NCBI RefSeq assembly: GCF_039521365.1
Contig: NZ_BAAACF010000003.1
Coordinates: 62,001 to 126,000, forward strand
Origin: Clostridium_AW malenominatum
Lineage (GTDB): Bacteria; Bacillota; Clostridia; Clostridiales; Clostridiaceae
Direction of reading: 5' to 3'
Length of the DNA stretch: 64,000 nt
Below are positions 8,069-16,679 of this stretch, piece after piece. The position numbers were made by a program, and so were the translations under genes. Within the stretch, counting starts at the first letter, position 1. Every line of letters starts with the position of its first letter. Below the pieces are notes generated by a model, which saw only the letters and a list, made by a program, of their open reading frames with translations, made no database searches and was not told where the DNA came from.

Positions 8069-9442
8069 TTATTCTATAATAACTTCTTCATTCTTTAGAT
8101 ATTCTTCTAACATTTGCTTTTGAATCTTAGCTTTCTGTAGGCTTGGGTTATCCTTTCTTATTAATTCATAAACAGATGCTCCAACTATTTCTGTGGCTGT
8201 TCTAAATCTTTCTTCACTAATTCTATCTATAGTGTCATAAGGCTGATGGTACCATGGTTCTAAATCTGCTGTTACAGGATCTCTCCATATGAAGTTTCCT
8301 GCATCAATGCCCGCTGCCCAGAAAGATACATGGTCACTTGCTCCTCTTTTAAATGGAGCTTTTATAACCTCTCCATAGCCTAATCTTTGAGCTACTTCTC
8401 TAGCTGTTCTAGCAACTAAATTATCTTCTCCATCATTAACATTAACATATAATGTAGTTTGCTTTTCTCCTGCTGTACCTACCATGTCCATGTTAAAGTT
8501 TGCTATAATTCTAGTCTTTTCATCTTCTGATAGAGTAGAAACATAATAAGCTGATCCTAATAATCCAACTTCTTCAGAGCCACAAGCAACGAAACGTATT
8601 TCTGTATCTATTGGGAAGGAAGAAAATATACGAGCAAGTTCTAGCATTGCCGCTACTCCAGTGATGTTATCATTTGCTCCTGGAGCTGTTGGCACTGAAT
8701 CATAGTGAGCAGATACCACTACTATATTTCCATTGTCCTGATTTTTATGAGGCTTTCTTGTAGCTATAACATTTTGAGATGTATTGTATCTATTTATTTT
8801 TAAGTTTACAACACTTCCTTCTTCTAGCATTTCGCCAGCATCTTTATTTAATGTAGCATAAGGAATTGTACTTATAACTGTGGAAGATATACTTAATCTT
8901 CTCCAATCGTCATTTTGAATTATTACTGCTTTCGCTCCCGCTTCTTCTGCATTTACTAATATTGATTTATACATAGCAGTAGTCTTTTGAGATGCTTTAA
9001 CAAGAGCAATATTTCCTTTTACTTTGTCAGTAAACTCTTCTTTTGCTCCAAATCCACAATTTACGATTTCTCCAGTAACTCCATCTTCAGAAGTAATTAC
9101 TGTACCTTTATTCACTTGAATATGTAGGTCCTTAATTTCTGGTTTTAACATTTTTAAATATCCAACGTTATTTTCATAAGTAAACTCTTGAACTTGTACA
9201 TCGTATTTATATCCTTCAAATTCTCTAGCAATATACTGGGCAGCTTGTCTCTCTTCTGGAGAACTAGCTACTTTAGGTCCAAGATTAACTGATAAATCTT
9301 CTAATGTTTTCATCATTCTCTTAACACTAATTCTTGAAATAACCTTTTGATCAAAGGCAATTGGTGATGCATAAGCAGTTACAGAAAAGCATAAAACCAT
9401 TAAGCTGGTGAGTAAAAATGTAATTTTCTTTTTGATTTTCAT
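8069..9442 (-). CDS. Secreted M28 family metallopeptidase
   Basis: A 457-residue exported zinc aminopeptidase-like enzyme. It has a signal peptide (about 1-26, ending VTAYAS), a protease-associated domain (about 115-215) and an M28 catalytic domain. Zinc-binding landmarks are SAHYDS (His, Asp), APGANDN, the EEVGLLGS pair (catalytic Glu and metal Glu), NMDMVG (Asp) and SDHVSF (His), so all five ligands and the base are present. It probably trims peptides outside the membrane for nutrition or turnover. I use the ATG after AGGAGG at 9442; an upstream in-frame start would add eleven residues before the signal peptide. Terminators on both sides make it monocistronic. Confidence 0.9.
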   Translation of the reverse strand: MKIKKKITFLLTSLMVLCFSVTAYASPIAFDQKVISRISVKRMMKTLEDLSVNLGPKVASSPEERQAAQYIAREFEGYKYDVQVQEFTYENNVGYLKMLKPEIKDLHIQVNKGTVITSEDGVTGEIVNCGFGAKEEFTDKVKGNIALVKASQKTTAMYKSILVNAEEAGAKAVIIQNDDWRRLSISSTVISTIPYATLNKDAGEMLEEGSVVNLKINRYNTSQNVIATRKPHKNQDNGNIVVVSAHYDSVPTAPGANDNITGVAAMLELARIFSSFPIDTEIRFVACGSEEVGLLGSAYYVSTLSEDEKTRIIANFNMDMVGTAGEKQTTLYVNVNDGEDNLVARTAREVAQRLGYGEVIKAPFKRGASDHVSFWAAGIDAGNFIWRDPVTADLEPWYHQPYDTIDRISEERFRTATEIVGASVYELIRKDNPSLQKAKIQKQMLEEYLKNEEVIIE

Positions 9443-9521
9443 CGATAAACCTCCTAAAATTATATTTGTAATCAATATAATCTTTATGCGAATGTGATTT
9501 TAAATAGTACTATATTTCATA

Positions 9522-9558
9522 TAAAAAAGAGATAGCTCTCTTTTAGAACTATCTCTAA
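9522..9558 (-). terminator. Terminator of the efflux operon
   Basis: AGAGATAG / CTATCTCT stem (9528-9535 with 9549-9556) followed by T-run on the minus strand, directly after the last TolC-family gene. Near copy of the terminator at 8028-8062. Confidence 0.75.
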
Positions 9559-9567
9559 TGAAATTTG

Positions 9568-10695
9568 CTATTGCAGCTCCAAACTATTTTCAAGAGTTGC
9601 TACAGCAGCCATATATGAAATTATATCTTGCTGCAATGTATTCTTAGCCTTAGAAAGCTGAAGCTCTGCACTTAATAAATCTAAATAAGTTATTTGTCCT
9701 AGATTATAGTTTTCTTGTGCAATTTCTAAATTGATTTCAGCAGCTTCTATGTTTAACTTATCAGCTTCTATACCATTTTCTAAAGATTTTAAAGTATTAT
9801 ATTGAGTCCTTAGTCGAACTTCTATGGAATTTGGCATCTGCTCTAATTGATTCTTTAAACCTTCAAGCTTAATTTCTGTTGAATCTTTATTAGCATTTGA
9901 AAATCTGTCATAAATATTATATTCAATCTCAGTGTTTTCAATCTCCTGCTTTAATGCCTTTATATTATAACTGTTTTCTATTGCAGTTTGTATCCTTTTA
10001 TAAATGAGGGAATCATTAAACTTTACATACTCTATAGGCTTTGAAGTAAGTACTATCTCTGTATTAAGATCAATTCCTAAATCATTTTTTAGAGAGATTA
10101 CTGAAGATTTCATTTTACTCTGTGCTGAGCTAAGGTTTGCCTCATATGTTGCCATAGTAGCTTTAAACTGCTCAATATCTGAAGCCTTAGCCAGTCCCAC
10201 ATTAATCTTGGCATTTATCGAGTTCATTTCCTTCTGTAGTTTTGATATTTCTTCATTTATGTAATCTATATTTTGCTGTGCCGCAAGTATATTTTGATAT
10301 TCATTTGTTATTGTTACTTTAGCAGTTTTTAAATTAACTTCTCTTTCATGCTTTTTATTATTTAAATTATATAGGGCTACAGGAACATTTAATTTTAAAG
10401 TCTTTTCACCATCTTCCTCCAAAGAATTACTTCCACTATCTTTATAAGCCATTGCTTGATGATACTGTCTATCTAAAATTTCAATATATCTATCATCAAG
10501 GAGTATTTGATTATAACTAGTTTCCACACGCTTCAATGCATCTTCTAATGAAAGATTTAGTGACGCACTGCCATCGGCTATTATTTTTGAATTTATTTCA
10601 GAACTACTAGTAGAATTATCTACAACTGCATACACGGGTAATGAAATCCCTACTGCCATTACCAATGCCATAAAAACAGCAAATTTCTTTTTCAT
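9568..10695 (-). CDS. TolC family protein, second copy
   Basis: A 375-residue exported coiled-coil protein of the TolC/outer membrane efflux family. A signal peptide (about 1-23, ending PVYA) is followed by two long helical hairpins. The family landmark NYNLGQITYLDLLSAELQL lies near residue 330, and a matching GLAKASDIEQ segment lies near 165. Gram-negative TolC proteins are typically 420-490 residues and form an outer-membrane barrel. This one is short and the genome looks monoderm, so it is probably a periplasm-like or wall-spanning helical conduit or partner of the membrane fusion protein. That is inference. It is the last gene of the efflux operon, 17 bases after its paralogue. Confidence 0.8.
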   Translation of the reverse strand: MKKKFAVFMALVMAVGISLPVYAVVDNSTSSSEINSKIIADGSASLNLSLEDALKRVETSYNQILLDDRYIEILDRQYHQAMAYKDSGSNSLEEDGEKTLKLNVPVALYNLNNKKHEREVNLKTAKVTITNEYQNILAAQQNIDYINEEISKLQKEMNSINAKINVGLAKASDIEQFKATMATYEANLSSAQSKMKSSVISLKNDLGIDLNTEIVLTSKPIEYVKFNDSLIYKRIQTAIENSYNIKALKQEIENTEIEYNIYDRFSNANKDSTEIKLEGLKNQLEQMPNSIEVRLRTQYNTLKSLENGIEADKLNIEAAEINLEIAQENYNLGQITYLDLLSAELQLSKAKNTLQQDIISYMAAVATLENSLELQ

Positions 10696-10711
10696 ATACT
10701 CACCTCTTAAG

Positions 10712-11818
10712 TTATTTTAATCCAGGTCCAACGCCAGTAGCATTGTTCATTTTTACTTGCTCTAACCATGCATCTAATTGAGCATTTTTTAGATTAATTT
10801 GTGCCTCAGCTTTTGCGCTTTCAGCCTCTAAAAACTGATTTATGGTAATGGTATCATTATCATACTTTATTTTCGCTGATTCATAATTTGATTTTGCAAG
10901 GTCATAATTAATCTGCTGATTTTCCATAGCCTTCATACATCCTACAAGAGTCTTATAGCCATTGGTAATCTCTAGTTGAATATTTATTTTAGCTTTTTCT
11001 AAATCACTTTCAGCTCTATCAATTTCATATTGGGTTTTCTTAACGTAAAACATATAATCCGTACGAAGAGAGCCTTTATCATATTCAAATTCCTTTTTCT
11101 TTGCATCCAGTGTACTTTGAGCATTAACTATTTCTCCCCTGCTAACTAGTGCATCCTTTATATAATCATCTAAAGATTTAATTTTCTTTACAGGAACTAT
11201 ATTATTGTCAATTAATGCAGCGTAACTTTTTGATATATCCCTTCCCATTGCCAAGTTAATATCCATATAAGCTGAATCAAGACTCTTTTCAAAATTAGTT
11301 AGCTTATAGTCAGATTTCAAATAATTTATTTCTGCAAGTCTTGCATTACTTTTAGATATTGAACCATTGCTTAGCTGCAGCTGAGCTTTAGTATTTGCTT
11401 TCTTCAAACTATCATTTAATTCCTTCTGAATATTTACCGCATAATTTGCCTTTAAAAGTGATATAAATTTAGAATATGCGTCAATTCTTACAGAGTTTGT
11501 GTTAACCACTTCATTAGTTATAAATTGATTAAGCAAATTTTCTGCTGATATGGGATTATACACTACCATTTTAGCTAAATCTCCCCTACCCATGGATAGT
11601 CCCATTTGGGCGGCAGCTTTTGCATTATAGTATATATTTTGAGCATTTTCCGTTTGTTTAATGGATGTTTTAATTAATGTGGAATTCTTAATTGTTTCTA
11701 TTGCAGTTTTTTCAATATCCAAGGTATCTGCATTATTGTTCTGAGCTGCTATAACATTACCACTGGAAACCATCATTACTCCAGCAATAAGAAAAGTAAT
11801 TAGCTTTTTTCTATTCAT
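10712..11818 (-). CDS. TolC family protein, first copy
   Basis: A 368-residue exported paralogue of the next gene. It has a signal peptide (about 1-25, ending VIAAQ) and long amphipathic helices rich in Ala, Lys and Asn. The typical TolC segment KIKYDNDTITINQFLEAESAKAEAQ (in part) lies near residue 320. Like its partner it is shorter than Gram-negative TolC. Two diverged copies in a row suggest a heteromeric assembly rather than simple redundancy, which cannot be settled from sequence. It follows the permease gene by 48 bases in an operon whose other members are MacA-, MacB- and LolD-like. Confidence 0.8.
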   Translation of the reverse strand: MNRKKLITFLIAGVMMVSSGNVIAAQNNNADTLDIEKTAIETIKNSTLIKTSIKQTENAQNIYYNAKAAAQMGLSMGRGDLAKMVVYNPISAENLLNQFITNEVVNTNSVRIDAYSKFISLLKANYAVNIQKELNDSLKKANTKAQLQLSNGSISKSNARLAEINYLKSDYKLTNFEKSLDSAYMDINLAMGRDISKSYAALIDNNIVPVKKIKSLDDYIKDALVSRGEIVNAQSTLDAKKKEFEYDKGSLRTDYMFYVKKTQYEIDRAESDLEKAKINIQLEITNGYKTLVGCMKAMENQQINYDLAKSNYESAKIKYDNDTITINQFLEAESAKAEAQINLKNAQLDAWLEQVKMNNATGVGPGLK

Positions 11819-11866
11819 TTACTTTTTCCTTTCTTACTCAATTCTTCGATTCTCACTTAATAAAAA

Positions 11867-13078
11867 CTATTCATATCTTAAGGCCTCTATTGGATCTAAC
11901 TTTGCAGCTTGATTTGCTGGATATAGCCCAAAGAATATACCAACCAACGAAGAGAAACCAAAAGATACAAGTATTACTTTTAATGATACAGGAACATCAA
12001 CATGTATAATACTACTTGCCAGTTTCCCAAGAGATATTCCAAGTATTGTTCCTATAGTTCCCCCTATTAAGCAAAGAATAACAGACTCCATCAAAAATTG
12101 AATTTTAATATCTCTGGTTTTGGCTCCTATGGCCTTTCTAATACCTATTTCCCTAGTTCTTTCAGTTACAGATACAAGCATTATATTCATAACTCCTATA
12201 CCTCCAACCACAAGAGATATGCCAGCTATAGCTCCTAGCACTAGGGTTAAAGTACCAAGCACCTTATCTATGGTTTCAAGTTCCTTAAATCCCTGTTGTG
12301 CTGAATACTTATCCTTATTTTTATGAGAGTTTTCTAAGAGTCTTACCATTTTATTGCTTACTTCTGTTGCATTATCCATATCTGAAAGAATAACTGAAAG
12401 ACCTTGTATGTCTGTATTTGTAAACAATTCATCTCCTAAAGTTATTGGCATCAAGATAAGACCTGGCATATTGTCTCCAAATGCTGCACTCATACCTCCA
12501 TTTGGGTCTTTACAAACGCCTATTATATTTAAATCCATATACTTATCTCTTACATTAATCTTTACTTTTTCTCCAACAATATCTATATCTCCAAATAACT
12601 TTTTTGCGGTAGGTTCGTCTAAAACTACTACATTTTTTCTTGTATCTATATCATGATCATTTAAATATCTTCCCTTTAACATTTTAATATTATAAACCTT
12701 TTGGGAATCAGCATTAGTAGCTCCTATTCTCACGGACTTGGACTTTTTTTCTGTTTTCAAGGACCCCATGCCCCCTATTTCTGGCATTACATGGGTTACT
12801 TCGGGAATATTTCCCTTAAGCATTTCTATATCTTCCATAGTAAAATAATCTCTTTTTTCTATGTTATTATCATCGGATGAATTTATTTTTAAATTTATTA
12901 GGTTAGTTCCTAAGTCTGAAAATTCTCCAGCTATAAAGTTTTTAGTACCATCTCCTATAGAAACTATGGTAATTACTGAGGATATACCTATAATTATTCC
13001 TAACATAGTAAGAAAGGATCTTAACTTATTTGCTCTTACACTTTGAAGAGCGGATTGAAAACTTTCAAAAATATTCAT
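11867..13078 (-). CDS. MacB-like ABC transporter permease
   Basis: A 403-residue permease of the MacB/FtsX type. A first transmembrane helix (about 20-42, LRSFLTMLGIIIGISSVITIVSIG) leads into an extracytoplasmic MacB_PCD domain (about 45-240). A cluster of three helices (about 275-395) follows, with the family motif VTERTREIGIRKAIGA at the cytoplasmic coupling helix. This type works by mechanotransmission: it drives an extracytoplasmic pump instead of moving substrate through its own helices. Its ATG overlaps the ATPase stop by one base (TAATG), indicating translational coupling. The substrate may be a peptide, drug or lipid; the sequence does not say which. Confidence 0.9.
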   Translation of the reverse strand: MNIFESFQSALQSVRANKLRSFLTMLGIIIGISSVITIVSIGDGTKNFIAGEFSDLGTNLINLKINSSDDNNIEKRDYFTMEDIEMLKGNIPEVTHVMPEIGGMGSLKTEKKSKSVRIGATNADSQKVYNIKMLKGRYLNDHDIDTRKNVVVLDEPTAKKLFGDIDIVGEKVKINVRDKYMDLNIIGVCKDPNGGMSAAFGDNMPGLILMPITLGDELFTNTDIQGLSVILSDMDNATEVSNKMVRLLENSHKNKDKYSAQQGFKELETIDKVLGTLTLVLGAIAGISLVVGGIGVMNIMLVSVTERTREIGIRKAIGAKTRDIKIQFLMESVILCLIGGTIGTILGISLGKLASSIIHVDVPVSLKVILVSFGFSSLVGIFFGLYPANQAAKLDPIEALRYE

Positions 13079-13791
13079 TATTCCCCCTCCTTACTATTAA
13101 TTACAGTTCTTTTTTCTACAGGCTTATCTGATATTATGTTTCCATCTTTAAATACTATAGCTCTTTTAGTATGCATTGCAATGTCTGGTTCGTGGGTAAC
13201 CATGACTATAGTAACGCCTTCATCATTAAGTTCTTGAAATATACCCATAATTTCCTCACTAGATTTACTGTCCAAGTTTCCAGTAGGTTCATCTGCAAGT
13301 ATTATGGATGGACTATTTACCAAAGCTCTAGCAATAGCAACTCTTTGTTTTTGTCCCCCAGATAATTCATTGGGTTTATGATGAATTCTATCTGAAAGTC
13401 CCACCCTATCTAAGGCTAATTTTGCTTTTTCTTCCCTCTCACTTTTAGGATATCCAGCATACATCATAGGTAACTCCACGTTCGCTAATGCTGTAAGCTT
13501 GGGAAGTAAATTGAAAGCCTGAAATACAAAACCTATTTTCTTATTTCTTATTTCAGCTAAACTATTGTCATCTAAAGAAGATATATCCTCACCATCTAAA
13601 ATATACTTACCTGAAGTTAATCTATCAAGACAGCCCAAAATATTCATAAGAGTTGATTTACCAGAACCTGAAGCCCCCATTATAGCAACAAATTCTTTTT
13701 CTTCTATAGAAAGATTAATTTCTTTTAACGCTTTTAGTTTAATTGCTCCTGTATCATACACCTTAACAATATCATTAAGATTTATTATCAC
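13078..13791 (-). CDS. ABC transporter ATP-binding protein, LolD/MacB type
   Basis: A 237-residue ATPase that energises the adjacent permease. Walker A GASGSGKST is at 39-47, Q-loop Gln at 91, signature LSGGQ at 143-147, Walker B IILADE at 163-168, and the H-loop His at 200. All catalytic parts are intact. The start is GTG, with GGAGG at 8 nt. It lies 18 bases after the membrane fusion protein gene and overlaps the permease start by one base, so the three make one transporter module. Confidence 0.95.
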   Translation of the reverse strand: MIINLNDIVKVYDTGAIKLKALKEINLSIEEKEFVAIMGASGSGKSTLMNILGCLDRLTSGKYILDGEDISSLDDNSLAEIRNKKIGFVFQAFNLLPKLTALANVELPMMYAGYPKSEREEKAKLALDRVGLSDRIHHKPNELSGGQKQRVAIARALVNSPSIILADEPTGNLDSKSSEEIMGIFQELNDEGVTIVMVTHEPDIAMHTKRAIVFKDGNIISDKPVEKRTVINSKEGE

Positions 13792-13809
13792 AATATATTC
13801 CTCCTTTAA

Positions 13810-15132
13810 TTATTTGTTAAGTGAAACCACGTCACCTTCTTTAAGTTTTTCAGGAGGATTTATTACATATGTTTCTCCTTCTTCAAGTCCTTCTAAAACT
13901 TCTATATCATACTCTGATTCTAAGCCTGTTTTAATATATTTTTTTGAAACTTTATTATCATTTATTACATATACATATTTTTTCTTTTCAGCCCTATCTT
14001 CCTTTACTGCATCAAAACCAACTGCTATAGATGAAGGACTTTCGTTTAAAATAATTTCTGCACTTCCCTCATAACCTGCTTTTATAAGTTCATCTATACT
14101 ATCAAAAGTAATTTTAACTCCAACCTTAAATTCTTGATTTCCACCAGTAGCATTAATTTTTGCTTGTGCTATATCTTGTATATCTGCAACCACACCAGCA
14201 TACTCTTTATCTATACCTTTTACTTTTATTGTCGCCTTTTGTCCTTTTCTAAGATTAACAGCATCGTACTGACTTACATCTAAAGAAAGTTTATACTTGG
14301 ATGTATCATCAACTATAACCAAATCTCCAGTCTTTGGGTATTGATTTTCCTTAGCATCATTTCTTACAACTTTTCCATCTACATTTGCTCTTATATTGCA
14401 TTGTTCAATTTTATCTTGTAAATTAGCTATATCTGCTTCTATAAGGGCTATCTGATTTCTTTGAGTTGATATTTTATCACTACTGCTAACAGTTAAATTT
14501 GATAGTGAATTTTTTGCATTATTTAATGAAAGTTGGGCAGTCTTCATTGCATTTTCAGCATCTGTTAAAGCTTTCTCTGCTCCATCAAATTCATTTTTTG
14601 AAACAAAGCCTTTGTCAAATAAAGCCTTTGTTTGTGAATATTTTTTATTTAAATCATCGTAGTTATTTTTTGCATTTTGTAGAGATATCTCTGATTGTGA
14701 AACCGAATTTTTTGCATTATTTATTTCGTTCGCTAAACTTGTACCTTGCAGCTGATTCAGTTGGATATTAGCATTTTGAAGATTAATTTTTTGTTTTTGA
14801 AGCTGATTCTTCAAATCTGAGGCGTCTAATTGAGCTATGATATCTTCTTTTTTAACAACTTGTCCTTCTTTAACCAAAACTTTTACAACTTTTGTAGACG
14901 GATTTAATGCCACTTCATTTCTATGGTTAGCTTCAATATTTCCAGTAGCTGAAGCTGTTTGCACTATTCTCTTTTTTGAAGCTTTTCCTGTATCTACTTT
15001 TATGGAAGCATCCTTATTTCCTTTACTAACAGACATTCCTATTGATATTAAAGCTATTAAGGCAATTGCAAAAATACTGAGGTTTTTCTTCGTAAGTTTG
15101 AGTTTAAATTTAAATTTATCTTTCTTTTCCAT
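13810..15132 (-). CDS. HlyD/MacA family membrane fusion protein
   Basis: A 440-residue adaptor anchored by one transmembrane helix (about 18-37). Then come a split lipoyl domain (first half near VVKVLVKEGQVVKKEDIIAQL, about 75-95), a long coiled-coil hairpin (about 105-235, rich in Asn, Gln and Ala), the second lipoyl half (about 245-262), a beta-barrel and a membrane-proximal domain. In tripartite pumps the hairpin docks onto TolC, and the same operon encodes two TolC-family proteins. It is the first gene of a five-gene operon. No operator for a dedicated regulator is obvious upstream. Confidence 0.9.
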   Translation of the reverse strand: MEKKDKFKFKLKLTKKNLSIFAIALIALISIGMSVSKGNKDASIKVDTGKASKKRIVQTASATGNIEANHRNEVALNPSTKVVKVLVKEGQVVKKEDIIAQLDASDLKNQLQKQKINLQNANIQLNQLQGTSLANEINNAKNSVSQSEISLQNAKNNYDDLNKKYSQTKALFDKGFVSKNEFDGAEKALTDAENAMKTAQLSLNNAKNSLSNLTVSSSDKISTQRNQIALIEADIANLQDKIEQCNIRANVDGKVVRNDAKENQYPKTGDLVIVDDTSKYKLSLDVSQYDAVNLRKGQKATIKVKGIDKEYAGVVADIQDIAQAKINATGGNQEFKVGVKITFDSIDELIKAGYEGSAEIILNESPSSIAVGFDAVKEDRAEKKKYVYVINDNKVSKKYIKTGLESEYDIEVLEGLEEGETYVINPPEKLKEGDVVSLNK

Positions 15133-15256
15133 GATCTATCTCCTTCTTTTAATGAAATTATTTCACATACATGATAATTTTACCACAGGAGTGCCTACAT
15201 TTCCATATAACAAACCTTAACTGTTACTTAAGAATTCATTAAATTTAAATATATAA

Positions 15257-15286
15257 AAAAGAGATAGCTTTTACACTATCTCTTTT
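15257..15286 (-). terminator. Terminator of the polysaccharide-distal kinase-fold gene
   Basis: AAAAGAGATAG / CTATCTCTTTT, perfect 11-bp stem with an 8-base loop and T-run on the minus strand. It closes the long leftward transcription unit and isolates it from the efflux operon. Confidence 0.85.
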
Positions 15287-15294
15287 GACTTTAA

Positions 15295-16536
15295 CTATTT
15301 ACTAACCACCTTCAAGAATTGAGGATAATCATTATAAGCTACTTCCTTCATTGGTAGCAAAGTCACCAATGAGTTTTCTTTTTCATTAACCCAGTTAAAT
15401 ACCATACAAGAACTTAAGCTTGGTTTAAACATATTAACAGCTTCATCCTTCAAAAGCATTTTTAAGTTATAAGCTGCATATATAAAAGCTGCTTTTTTCT
15501 TGTTTATATTTTTATATTTTCTCATATTTATAAGCCCAGAAGCTACCCCTGCTAAATAGAAGGAAGGGTTGTAAAGTACATTGCGACTGTCCGATACAAT
15601 TAGCTTTAGGTTTTCTCTAAGTTTAGGCATAAGTTGTCTTAAAAGACTCATACCTTTCCCCTGAGGTATATCTACCTCCATTATCCCTTCACTTAAACTA
15701 TTACAGGTTTTAATCCATAGGTCTTTATCACAATTTTGGCTAATTTCTATATAATCTCCTAAGGTAATGGATTCAAGATATCTTAAATCATGAAACACAT
15801 TACAGTCTTCTAGCAAATCACAAAAATCAATTATAATTGGTTTATCTTCTGTTATAATAATGTTGTCCCCTTGAAAATCTCCATGAGCATAAGAGGTTAA
15901 ACAAGTTATTTTTAATCCATTCCATACATCTTCATTATTAAAGAAATAATAAGGATTAGGCAGAATATTATCTGTACCATCTAAGGATATCCATTTTATC
16001 TCCTTAGGCACTCCAATACTACTGAAAGCATCTTTATATTTTTCATCCATATATCTATAGGACAATTCTCCTTTTACTATTTCTAATGGAGACATAAGTC
16101 TTTTTTCATGGTCTTTATTCCACATAAATAAAAATCTTGTTATTTTAGAAATTATACTATCTTTAAGCTCATCTTCATTGACTACCTTATCTAAAAAAGT
16201 TTCACTTTTATATATATGGTCTCCTGCTAAATCATACAGATTAGCATATAATAAGCTTTGTTTATTTTTTATTTCATAATTTGTTATAAGCTTGGCTATA
16301 TATTTATGCATATTATTATTTGAAGCAATTTCATAGGCCTTTTGAAATACTTTACCTTCATTAGAGCTGCTTATCTTCAAAATACCTACCTTATTATCAG
16401 CCCCGTACTCAACTAAGTATACTACTGCCCCTGACCTGCCACCACTGAATTTATTTAATATCTCCACTGGCGCAATTTTATCCTGTAGTTCTTCACTAAT
16501 TAAGTTTATTCTACTCAGTATATCAGTAATTTCCAT
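15295..16536 (-). CDS. Kinase-fold phosphotransferase (APH/choline-kinase-like)
   Basis: A 413-residue cytosolic protein with the aminoglycoside phosphotransferase/choline kinase fold. The catalytic loop reads HGDFQGDNIII (about residues 218-228), where Asp is the base and Asn a metal ligand. The Mg-binding segment follows as PIIIDFCD. The N-terminal lobe has a glycine-rich KFSGGRSGAVVYLV nucleotide loop (about 29-42) and a candidate Lys in KVGILKIS. The substrate cannot be inferred: small-molecule kinases, sugar or choline kinases and some conflict-system kinases share this core. It lies 143 bases after the sugar-transferase gene on the same strand, so it may belong to the polysaccharide locus. 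That is only positional. Confidence 0.7.
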   Translation of the reverse strand: MEITDILSRINLISEELQDKIAPVEILNKFSGGRSGAVVYLVEYGADNKVGILKISSSNEGKVFQKAYEIASNNNMHKYIAKLITNYEIKNKQSLLYANLYDLAGDHIYKSETFLDKVVNEDELKDSIISKITRFLFMWNKDHEKRLMSPLEIVKGELSYRYMDEKYKDAFSSIGVPKEIKWISLDGTDNILPNPYYFFNNEDVWNGLKITCLTSYAHGDFQGDNIIITEDKPIIIDFCDLLEDCNVFHDLRYLESITLGDYIEISQNCDKDLWIKTCNSLSEGIMEVDIPQGKGMSLLRQLMPKLRENLKLIVSDSRNVLYNPSFYLAGVASGLINMRKYKNINKKKAAFIYAAYNLKMLLKDEAVNMFKPSLSSCMVFNWVNEKENSLVTLLPMKEVAYNDYPQFLKVVSK

Positions 16537-16679
16537 TAGCTAACCCACCTTATAAGTATAATATTGTGTTATAAGTATTATACTATAAAATCATAAGGAT
16601 ATAATTAAATAATGGTAAATATATTATGAATTTTAATTATTCTATAGGCCCCCTACATCCTTTTTCAAGACTATCTCTA

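Noticed and set aside
9568..11818. TolC-family genes as evidence for a Gram-negative-type organism
   Set aside because: All other signs (CWB2 proteins, strong AGGAGG sites, base composition, Phd and YhgE types) are clostridial, and both proteins are short for TolC. No outer-membrane assembly gene is seen.
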